Assembly: GCF_949628265.1 (NCBI RefSeq)
Contig: NC_088788.1
Coordinates: 21,438,335 to 21,502,334 of the forward strand
Reading direction: 5' to 3'
Source of the DNA: Cloeon dipterum
Taxonomy: Eukaryota; Arthropoda; Insecta; Ephemeroptera; Baetidae
Length of the DNA stretch: 64,000 nucleotides
The notes under the pieces were generated by a model, which saw only the letters and a program-made list of their open reading frames with translations, was not told the DNA's origin and searched no databases. Each line of letters begins with the position of its first letter. Within the stretch, counting starts at the first letter, position 1. The position numbers and the translations under genes were made by a program. Of this stretch, positions 38,087-47,697 are shown piece by piece.

Positions 38087-41029
38087 ATGGAAACTCCCAT
38101 GGCTCTTTCAGACAAGATAAACGAGTGGCTTGAATGGGACAAGGTTTGTAGATGCTTATTTATTGTGCCTTTTTTAACTATGTACATATTGTTAAACAGA
38201 ATGAGAAAACTCGATTGGAGGTGAAAAAATTGATGTCCTCCGGTGATAATGAGAAGCTCCAAAAGCTGCTCATGTCGCGAATGGAATTTGGCACTGCAGG
38301 ACTTCGAGGCAGGATGGGCACAGGCTACTCCCAAATGAATGATTTAGTCATCATTCAAACCAGCCAAGGGCTTGCCTCATACCTCAGGTCATGCAATGAC
38401 AAGTCAACCACACAAGGAGTTGTTATTGGTTTTGATGGGCGGCACAACAGCAGGAGGTTGTTGCTATGATTAAACTTGCATCTGTTTTTGCATAGCTCAA
38501 GTCCACATTTATAGATTTGCGGAACTATCAGCTGTCGCGTTTTTGCAAAAAGACATCCCTGTGTATTTGTACTCCCATTTGTGTCCAACACCATTCGTCC
38601 CATTTGCTGTGGACCTGTTTGGATGTGCTGCAGGCGTGATGGTCACTGCATCTCATAACCCGAAAGATGATAACGGCTACAAAGTTTACTGGGGAAATGG
38701 CGCACAGGTAAGATGCTTGTTTTATTCTCGAAAGGAAATTGTTTGATCTGAATTATGGAGAATGTCGAAGATTAAACGATCAATCATATGCTCAAAGTTC
38801 ACTAAAGGTCAATTGTGTATTGTGTTTCTCATGTTTCCCAACTGTATCAAGTTTCATATTTGAAATTCTTGCAGATCATATCTCCGCATGATAAAAACAT
38901 CCAAGCTAGTATTTTGAATAACCTCGCTCCTTGGGCTAAAGCCTGGGACACAAATTTCCTGGAGAAACACGCTGATCTTCAAGACCCCCTTCCAAAGGTA
39001 TGAGTATGTTAATATTAAATTTCATTCCCTCAATAAGCTAAATATATCTAAGCGTGAGATCAAAAGATTGAAAATTTAGGAAATTTGACTTTTTAGTCTC
39101 ACTAGATCACTGTTTTTTTTAGGTCATGAAAGAATATTACTCCATTCTGTCAGAGAGCGTTCTGGACCATCACTGCAATGAATCCAGCTCTACAAAAATT
39201 GTTTACACTGCCATGCACGGTGTTGGCTACACTTACATGGTTGAGGCGTTCAAAGTTGCAGGATTTAAGGTATAATTTTCACTAAAACATTGGAGTCTGA
39301 AATTAATTATTTCAAAACAGCCATTTGTATCAGTGAAAGAGCAACAGGATCCAGATCCTGAATTTTCCACTGTAGATTTCCCAAACCCAGAAGAGGGCCA
39401 GAGCGCGCTTGACTTGGCATTGCAAACTGCTGACAGGGAAGGATGCTCTTTGATCCTTGCAAATGACCCTGACTCTGACCGCCTGGCTGCTGCAGAACAA
39501 GGTCCAGGGTAAGTTGACACAAATTAAACTTCATGGGCGTTTGTGACAAAGAATGATGTATCAGCAGGGGTCAGATCCGCGTTGTAATAGTTTCCCACCA
39601 GTCAAAATATGGGCTATCAAGAGTTATGTTTTTTTCTGTGGGAGTATCACGAGTGTGTTCTTTCTGATTTTATCAGCAAAGTCAATTCATGTAACGTTTT
39701 TAAACATATTTTTGCTACCTTAAAGCGCCATACCCCAGCCAACTTGCGCATCACACAAATCTAATCACCACTGGAATGTATTACGTAATACAATTCCAAT
39801 TATGTAGTTGTTTGGAGCTAAATTTAAATAAAAAAGTCTTTGTAATATTTGCAATTATTTAAAACAAATATAATATGAGAAATTCCTTTTTTGTAGTGGT
39901 GAGTGGCATGTATTCAGTGGAAATGAACTTGGCGCTCTGTTGGGCTGGTGGATCTTGCATAGCTACCGCAAAAAGAACCCTACTGCTGATTTGTCCAACG
40001 CCTACATGCTAGCCAGCACTGTCTCCTCAAAACTGTTGAGGTCCATGGGAAAGAAAGAGGGATTCAACTTTATTGTAAGTTGAAAGCCAAATATTTATGT
40101 TTTACCATGATTCTTATGCCATGTCTGCTACCAGGAAACCTTAACTGGTTTCAAGTGGATGGGTAACAAGTCAAGGGAGCTTGAATCTCAGGGACGCACT
40201 GTTCTCTTTGCCTATGAGGAAGCCATTGGATTCATGTGCGGAACCTCAGTTGTTGACAAGGATGGGATTTCAGCTGCTGTCAGAGTTGCTGAGCTGATTG
40301 CTTATCTTGACCAGGAAGGATCCACCCTTTTGAAGAAGTTGAACGACATTTACACAGAGTAAGCTTAAAAATTAATTTTTTTACAGTACTTAAGGATATT
40401 AGATATTAGGATCCTAATCTCTACTACTATTAGCAGTTCTGTTGTTACCGTTCCCTAAATATCAATTTATTTACAGATATGGCTATCATATCAGCCTAAA
40501 CTCCTATTACTTATGCTATGAGCCACCAACTATAAAGAAGCTGTTTGATCAGCTTCGTACCATTGGTGGAAAAACTAATTCTGTAAGAGCCTAATTCTTT
40601 GAATTAAATTTAAAATATTAATGTCTTTTGAAAATGCAGTATCCTGACTCCATTCTTGATGGAAAGTACAAAGTGGTCAGCGTCCGTGACTTGACCACGG
40701 GCTATGACACCAGTCAGCCTGGTAACAAGGCCATCTTACCAGTTTCCCGCTCCAGTCAAATGATAACTTTCGAATTTGAAAATGGCTTGGTCGCTACTCT
40801 CCGAACCAGTGGAACAGAGCCAAAGATAAAGTACTATACTGAATTGTGCGCCTCTCCGCAACAACAGTAAGTTATCTCCTGCATTATTGAAATAAGTATT
40901 AGATTATTTATAATTGTAATTTGCAGGGACAAGGAGAAACTCCACAAAATCCTGCGCGAGATGGTTGATGCTATTTGCACAGAATTCCTGAAGCCAGAAG
41001 CGTTTGGTTTGAAAGCTAGACCAACCTAA
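38087..41029 (+). CDS. PGM2: Phosphopentomutase / phosphoglucomutase 2
   Basis: Eleven exons: 38087-38143, 38200-38456, 38515-38707, 38875-38997, 39123-39269, 39321-39508, 39897-40074, 40135-40358, 40477-40582, 40640-40866, 40927-41029; 600 residues against 612 in human PGM2. The enzyme is a cytosolic alpha-D-phosphohexomutase that interconverts ribose-1-phosphate and ribose-5-phosphate (also deoxyribose phosphate, and glucose-1-/6-phosphate less efficiently), feeding nucleoside breakdown into central metabolism. All four active-site loops are present: the phosphoserine loop [13 protein letters not shown] (serine about residue 151), the Mg-binding NDPDSDR (about 307-313), the sugar-specificity loop [10 protein letters not shown] (about 408-417) and the phosphate-binding RTSGTEPK (about 546-553). 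[11 protein letters not shown] near residue 50 is the usual N-terminal substrate loop. It looks catalytically intact. PGM2L1, the glucose-1,6-bisphosphate synthase paralogue, is the main alternative. Confidence 0.96.
39509..39896 (+). other. Long intron within PGM2
   Basis: This 388-base intron is several times longer than most introns of the gene. It splits the glycine codon at the end of AAEQGPG (GG|GTAAGT ... TTTTTGTAG|T). No coding sequence or transposon termini were recognised. Confidence 0.8.
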
Positions 41030-41331
41030 GGTACTCAATTTTACAAGCCAGTCATCAACAAGGTTAATCTTGTTCTAATAACCAGACTATGAATTACATT
41101 AGTCTAGTCTACTTTTTGGCTTTGCAAAATCATGTTTTACTGTGAAGTGTTTTACAAAAATTCAGTTTTAGACAGTAAGTTTAGAACCATTCCGTTAATC
41201 ATTAATTTGTGATCAGATAAATACAAATTAGGATAGCGTGGCCTTTGATATTTACAAATTAAACTGATTTTTTACTTATATTATTGGCTTAATTTAACTG
41301 TGAATTGATAAATGTGGTAATGTAATCTAAA

Positions 41332-41337
41332 AATAAA
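41332..41337 (+). terminator. Poly(A) signal of PGM2
   Basis: AATAAA lies about 300 bases after the PGM2 stop. It is the only perfect hexamer noticed in the 3' region before the convergent MCMDC2 gene, whose own minus-strand hexamer is 20 bases further on. Confidence 0.6.
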
Positions 41338-41357
41338 TTAATATAAAGTTCAATTCA

Positions 41358-41363
41358 TTTATT
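41358..41363 (-). terminator. Poly(A) signal AATAAA overlapping the MCMDC2 stop codon
   Basis: On the minus strand the gene ends GAA GAA TAA ATG, so the stop codon is inside AATAAA, the same arrangement as in GPAA1. Cleavage downstream of it would fall around or past the PGM2 hexamer on the opposite strand. Confidence 0.55.
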
Positions 41364-43936
41364 CTTCAATGCCAAGCAAAGAACTGACATAATTATGAAC
41401 CCAGTCCTTCATTGAATTCATGTAGTCATCAACTGCTTGATGAATGTTCGAGAAGGTCAGGTTTACTCCAAGGTTGCATGCTGGGGGAGAATTAAACGTA
41501 GATCCATACAAAGAAACCATTGTCTGCTCGTAAATTACAATGGCCACGATCGCATCTTCAACAAGCGCTTCTGAACGAAGCGAAAGCCGAGCATGGGCTT
41601 CAGCCATGGTGGTCCTGAGAATATAAGAAAATATGAGAAAGTAGGCCGAGTCATAATTTATTTTCCATACAGATTTTGCACAGCTCCAATTGGCAAGCAC
41701 TGCTCAGTTGAGCTCCCTCCATTTGCTCTGGCTCTCCTGCTTGCTACGAAGTAGTTTCTGATCAAATTGCCTGCTTCCTCAGTTACTTTCACTTTTTTAG
41801 AAGCAACTGATGCAATTTGCTGATAAAATTATAAAGTCAAAATTTGCTGCTAATTGTTAGATTGAATTAAACATGCCAATTTTAAATCTGCTTCTGACAA
41901 TGGTTCATCCAATACGATTTCCCTTACGCTTAGAGCTTTTCTCAAAATGTAATCAGCCAGATAGAAGTTTTCCTCGTCAGTCGTGTCCACTGTTATAGGC
42001 AACCCAAAAACACTACAAGCAAATCATTTAACCTTAAGATAGAATATTAAGTAAATGTGTTACTCAATAACTGGTTTCATAAGCTTTTTGTCCAAGTGAT
42101 GGCAGTAAGTCCACACAGACGCTTTCATGGGGAACTCCAGTAAATTGTTTGGCAACTTAATTGTTGCAACGCCCTTTTCAATGGCTAAAATTTATTTTCA
42201 TCAAAATGGATGAGCATGAAGTATGGATTCACACAAGCTCACCACTCAAAATTTCAGTCCTGGCTTCTTTCTTCAACCCGGTCCATTCCCCAACAAAACA
42301 AACTCCCCAAGAAGCCAGAACCAGTGATCCGGCTTCAATGAAATGATCCACCTGAAAAGGAAATGGTTGATTTCTGTTGAATGAGATTATTATTGGATTT
42401 TTAAGCAGCATCGCATAATGGTTGATGCGTAGTAAAGTATTTTGAACCAGATATTCCTGGGCTGAACTCACCTTATCCTCTTCAGACTTTTTAGCAATTC
42501 CACTGGTTGCATTTTGACAGCTGTGGAAAACGCTCCTTGGTGCAAGTTTTGCTGCCGACTCCATAACTTTCGACGCGAGTATATTTTCTCGACCAAGTAT
42601 GAAGAGAGGCAGCGGCCTGTGCGAACCCTGTTAAACTCGATTAAATTTTCAATTTTAACTGTCTATCATGAATCCCACCTGAGATGCCATGCTCAAAAGC
42701 ATGCCCATTCTGGCGTTGAACAGGCATCCCTGTGGAAGGATTTCTTTCCCCAGGTGCATCGACAGAGCAGCAACAGCAGCCCAAGGAGAGCTCTCATATT
42801 GTGCATACAAATCTTTTAGCGGATCGGAAATTGCGATTTTTTGCGGCAAAGCAGCGCTCACAGGCCTTGAGCACGCAAGAAAGGCTAGATTTGGCGATCT
42901 CTGCACAGCAACCGGTCTGCACAATATTTGAACAGAGCATCCAATCAGCAGCCCAGAAGACAGGTCATCTAAACAAACTGAAATTGATTGATCTGATTAA
43001 ATCGAGTTAACATTTTTAACACCTCTGAAGATGACTCGGATTGCTTTGGTTTTTCCTTTTGTAGAACAATCTAATCCACTTAAGGGAAGCAGTGTGCCGA
43101 TCACTTCTTCTCCAACGTCACGCTCCTCAGGCACTTCAATATCTTCAGAATTGCAAAAATTGCAAAGTCGACCTCTAATCCACGCGCCAAGATGTCTCTT
43201 TGGCGCTGCCCCAGGACAGGTACCAGCCTTGCCCTTGCATCTCGAAACACTGCTGCGGCTAGAAATTTGCGCATATGGTTTTCTAGGAAAGATGATCTCA
43301 TTCATTTAAAATAAACCCACATGTAATTTGAAGAAGATGAGTATGATGAGAGGACCCCTGTGATTAGGACAAGCTGGAGTTTGGAGGAGTCCTCCAGGTG
43401 TAGATTTTCGGTTTCATCAAAACATAACCTCAGGGGCGTGTGAATCTGCTCTAAATCTGCCTCACTCAGAATGGTTTTGCCACCAAGAAAATCCCTCAGA
43501 ACATGTAATGCTACCTGTTGCATGAGCTTTTCTACCAGAGCAGGCTCCTTCGTAAAAATGAAGAACAGATACTCTGTTCAGAAAAATGAAAGATGTTTAT
43601 TTTAATTTATATAATAATAGTACATATTAACATAAAACAAAAAAATTTAAAATAATATTAAAGTTATTACTAATCTGTAATCCACATTATTAACATTAAT
43701 TCTTACATGAGAATAAAAATGACAATGTATCTAATACATTGTATGTATGTACCTGAAACAGTCTCCAGCTTTGTCAAATTGATTTCTGGTCTAAAGCACA
43801 AGGGTGGGCCTAGCAGCCCTTTAGCTCTTACATCGCTAATCGCTTGCAAGTACTTCACACCAGCAGTTGCCAAATCTTGAAGGAATCCCTCAGCTGCTAA
43901 ATAATTTAACAGTTCTTTCTGCATACGGAATTCCAT
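41359..43936 (-). CDS. MCMDC2: MCM domain-containing protein 2 (meiotic, ATPase-dead MCM relative)
   Basis: Ten exons, minus strand: 43936-43753, 43573-43321, 43258-43023, 42968-42679, 42627-42472, 42351-42243, 42184-42064, 42012-41877, 41819-41671, 41614-41359; 629 residues (human about 681). MCMDC2 promotes meiotic recombination and synapsis; in Drosophila its equivalents are mei-217/mei-218, acting with REC. An N-terminal MCM/OB region carries a probable zinc site (RCKGKAGTCPG ... LCNFC, about residues 150-182). The degenerate ATPase region (GSLVLASWGVCFVGEWTG, about 380-397) has glycine where active MCMs have the Walker-B aspartate, and no Walker-A GxxGxxKS is visible. The C-terminal helical lid has EAHARLSLRSEALVEDAI (about 550-567). 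The start is the first ATG in frame; a second follows four codons later. One intron (41820-41876) uses a GC-AG pair to keep frame. Confidence 0.9.
41820..41876 (-). other. Probable GC-AG intron in MCMDC2
   Basis: Between ADLKL and QIASVASKK the only arrangement that keeps frame uses the donor TTG|GCATGT with the acceptor TTTTATCAG. It gives a 57-base intron, the usual size in this gene cluster. The nearby GT (GGCAT|GTTTAA) is four bases on and puts the next exon out of frame. Confidence 0.6.
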
Positions 43937-44400
43937 AATTTGTTGTGATAAATGGCTTTTGGAAATAATACACCCTTTTTTCTCCAATTATCATCCATGG
44001 AGCTAATAACATACATACATAATATACATAAATGTAGATGGTGGGTGCATGTGAAAAGGGATCATTCGGATTAGAAATTTTGGAAGCTCCCCTCACCCGC
44101 TCTCTTGGTTATCGGGTCATCTCCAGCTCCAGTCTGCAGTCTGGCGTCTGGCTCCAGTTTCCCGTTTCCTTCCCGCGCAATAGTCTCCGCTAAATTCGCG
44201 CATTTAAGCCCATGCTTTTTCACCAATCAAGAGGATCCATTTTTATCGACTGCTGCAGCGCCACGGTTTGTAAGAGAAACTTCTTGTTTGTTTCATTGTT
44301 TGTGTTGTGCTCGCTCACATGTGCTCACATGTCCGATTGTCCGCACTGTGCTTCTGATAATAACACGTGCTAATTTTATCATTTGATAGATTTTGCTGTC
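43937..44400. promoter_or_regulatory. Divergent promoter region between MCMDC2 and NOP14
   Basis: Only 464 bases separate the two outward-facing start codons. The middle (about 44.1-44.3 kb) is GC-richer, with repeated CTCCAG/CTGGC words and an E2F-like TTCCCGCG at 44170-44177. The flanks are AT-rich. No TATA box was recognised. A meiotic gene and a housekeeping ribosome-assembly gene would share this region. Confidence 0.6.
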
Positions 44401-47400
44401 ATGGCTAAAACAAATAAATCTAAGTCGAAGTCGAAGAAGGGAAGCGTTAAGAAGTCGTCAACTAACAAACCGAAGGTTTTGAACCCTTTTGAGGTGCATG
44501 TGAACCGACAGAAGTTTACTGTTGCTGGAAGAAAATTGAAAAATGATAAAGGACTTCCTGGAGTGTCCAGGGCAAAAGCAATCAAGAAGGTTAGTTGCGC
44601 AGATTCCATTTTCAATTTGTATTATTTTCAACTTGTTTTCACAGCGAAAAGCTACACTCCTTCAAGAGTATCGCGTTCAACACAAAGCCAATAAGTTTGA
44701 CGATCGCCGTATTGGGGAAAACAACAAAGGAATGACAGCTGAGGATCGAATAGTGGCCCGCTTCACTGCGGAACGCAACAGAAATCGGAAAAAGACCAAA
44801 TTCAACTTGGCTGATGAAGAGACTTTGACGCACAGGGGCCAGTCTCTGATGGAAATAGAAAAATTTGATAATCCCCGAAGTGATTCTGAAGACGATGATG
44901 AACAGGAGTCTGGAAGGTTGGAGGGTTAGTAAAAATTGTTTATTGTTGAAACAACGTTTAATATTCTATTAAATTTTCCAGCAAAATTTGTTAGCGATGC
45001 CCACTTTGGGGGCTTTTTGAGCAGGAAAGAGGAGACTGAGAATTCCACACAGAGTAGGCAGAATTTGATTCAAGAGCTTATTGCTGAGTCCAAGAAGAGG
45101 AAAGCGGAGAAAAAAATGCAAAATGAAAAGACTGCAGAGCTCACTGAAAAACTAGATGCTGATTGGAAGGACCTAGAAGCAATCATTTACCAAAGCAAAG
45201 TATAGGGAGTGACTTGCAATAATTTTATTAATTTCCACGGCATTTATTACAGAGGCTAAAACATAACGAAAATGAAGAAAAACCTCAGATTGATGACTAT
45301 GACAAAACAGTTCGAGCTCTTGTATTTGAAGCAAAGGGCGTGGTAAGTTGTCGTTTAAAGTAATGGTGATTATTAGCTCCTAAACACCCATATTAGCCCA
45401 CTGATAGACTTAAATCGGAAGAAGAATTGGCTAAGGAAGAAAAGGAGCGTTTAGAAAATTTGGAAGCTGAGAGGGTTGCCCGCATGCACGGCAAGTATGA
45501 CGGCCTAAAACCAGCTCCCAAGCACAGAAGTGCTGACGATCTTGACGATGGGTAATAGAAACCTTTTTTAATGCAAATAAGAAGCCAGTAATGGTATTCA
45601 TAGTTTTGAGTATGAAGAAGACGATCCCATGCTAAGCTATGATGCTGATGGCAATGTTCAAATCAGTGATAGCAATTTGAGGGTTCAGTCAATCCAAGAT
45701 GATGATGATCAAGAAGAAGGAAGTGAGGAAGAAGAAAGCGAGGAAGAAGGAAGTGAGGAAGAAGGAGAAGAGGAGGAGGAGCAAGAAAGTGGTGATGAAG
45801 ATGGAGAAGCTGAAGAAGCAGAAGATGAAGATGATGCTGACAGTCTGAGCGATCTGCGTCTTCAAGTTTCTGAAGATGAGGAGGAAGAGAAGCCTGTCAA
45901 AAATAACCCTAAGAAAAATAAAAAAGCCACAGATACTCGTCCAGACTTAGCCAAACTAAAGGAAATGATGGAGCAAGCTAGGAAAGAACTCCCTTATACA
46001 TTTACAGGTAGACCAATAATTCCTTGTAATAAATCGTCTCATTTAAATCTTCCAATTTTTGTCAGTTCCTGAAAATTACATGGATTTTGTGGAGCTCTTT
46101 GAAGACAAGGCACTTGCTCAGCAGAGTGTCATCCTGGAGCGGATGATCAAGTGCAATCATCCAAAGTTGGGGAACAACAATACAGCCAAACTAGGAGCCT
46201 TGTACGCTTTTCTCCTTCAGTGGCTAAATGATAACACTGTTGATCCTCCAGCCAACAAATTTGGTACCCTCATTGTCACCATTTAATTTATTATTTTTCT
46301 ACTTACAAGTTATTCTAGTTTCCAACCCAAATGAAGAGTTCTTGAACACCTTGCTACCTCACATGTTCGAAGTTGTGCAACTCTCTGGCGCTGGAAATGC
46401 TAGGAGATGCACCGTTGCTGTGTTAACTGAGAAATATGAGGAGTGGGTCAAATCAGGCGCCAACACAGTACCACCACTTGACACAGTAAGTTGTAATCTG
46501 ACAATCTCTTATTCACTTTTAAATGGCTAACATTGTAAAATAAAAATATTTAACTTAATTAAACCCCCAGATTATATTCTTCCAATTGATTCTCCACATC
46601 TTTCCAACTTCTGATTTCCGTCATCCTGCGACAAGCCCAGCTGTAGTGTTTATGGCTGAGATTTTGAACAATGCCGCAATTCATTCATTCAGGGATGTTT
46701 GTAATGGATTGTTCATTTGTGAACTCTTGACTCAGGTAATTTAATTTTCTTGTTTTATAGAACTTGGCTAATAAATTCTAATTTTAGTACACATCCTTGT
46801 CTCGACGATTTCTGCCTGAAGCATTTAAATTTTTAAGTGATGTCATATGTGCTCTGGCACAAAATGAGACAAGTCCTAGGTTCAGGTAGTCATTTCATGA
46901 ATATTAGGTAAATGTTGTCATGTAATAAATTTAAATAATCTCTAGCGATGAGCTCAAGCCTTCTGATCTGAAGAATGAGAACCTGCTTCCAGCTGCAATT
47001 GAAATTCTGCATCAAATGGCAGAACAGTCGAAAGCCAATGTTCCCTCACTTCCAGTGATTCTGAAGCCTGTTGTTAAAGTTCTCTCTGGAGTGAGCCAGG
47101 AAAGAATCAAGAAGTAATGTTAAACTACGTAATTTTTAAGCCTGTAATAATAGTTTTCTTTAAAGATTAGGAAATGCTGGGGCAGATTCAATTGAGGGAC
47201 TCAAAAACCTGTGCCTAAAGCCTGGTCGGCTGGAGGTAATGATGATGGAAAAGAAGAGACCTAAACCTTTGAAACTCTATGAGCCTCGCATTGAACCTGT
47301 CATGTATGCATGAAATTCTATATTTTTTTTATGAATTGTGAAAAATATTGTTCTTTAGTTACGATGGGAAGCGGCGAGTGGATATGTCTGAGAAAAAGAG

Positions 47401-47668
47401 GGAGAAGCTGAAACTGGTGCACAAGTTCAAGAAAGAAATGAAGGGAGCAGTGCGTGAAATCAGGCGAGATCAGGACTTCCTGGCTAAAGTGCATCTTAAA
47501 GAGACGCTTAAGAGGTTATTAGCAGTTTTAAAATGTTTTTTGGTGTTTTATCTCATTTTTTATAGTGATGCGGAGAGGAAAGCTAAGGTCAAGGATATTT
47601 TGGGATCTTTGGCAACTCAGGCCGGAGAGCTGAACAAATTGGATCGGAAGAAGGGCAAAAAGAAGTAA
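44401..47668 (+). CDS. NOP14: Nucleolar protein 14 (small-subunit processome)
   Basis: Fourteen exons: 44401-44589, 44645-44924, 44982-45199, 45253-45342, 45397-45551, 45604-46007, 46066-46263, 46319-46485, 46571-46735, 46788-46885, 46946-47113, 47166-47303, 47359-47514, 47566-47668; 842 residues (human 857). NOP14 is a nucleolar component of the U3 snoRNP/SSU processome, needed for 18S rRNA processing and 40S assembly. Landmarks are a basic N-terminus (KSKSKSKKGSVKK), NPFEVHVNRQKF, GGFLSRK, the LENLEAERVARMHG segment, a long Glu/Asp tract (about residues 340-400), then an alpha-helical C-terminal half with FPTSDFRHPATSPA, GLFICELLTQYTSLSRRFLPE and the DGKRRVDMSEKKREK end with a lysine-rich tail. 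The ATG is the first in frame, in the context TGTCATGGC. Introns are about 50-85 bases. An AATAAA follows the stop by 23 bases. Confidence 0.96.
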
Positions 47669-47691
47669 AAAATAAGCACCTTTTTCTAAAA

Positions 47692-47697
47692 AATAAA
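47692..47697 (+). terminator. Poly(A) signal of NOP14
   Basis: AATAAA lies 23 bases after the NOP14 stop codon, implying a 3' untranslated region of only about 50 bases. A second AATAAA-like stretch follows within 20 bases. Confidence 0.65.

Noticed and set aside
42229..42564. Open frame covering MCMDC2 exons 5 and 6 without a break
   Set aside because: The 120 bases between 42472 and 42351 have clear GTGAGT and TTTTCAG splice sites, and their translation is not conserved, so the stretch is an intron.
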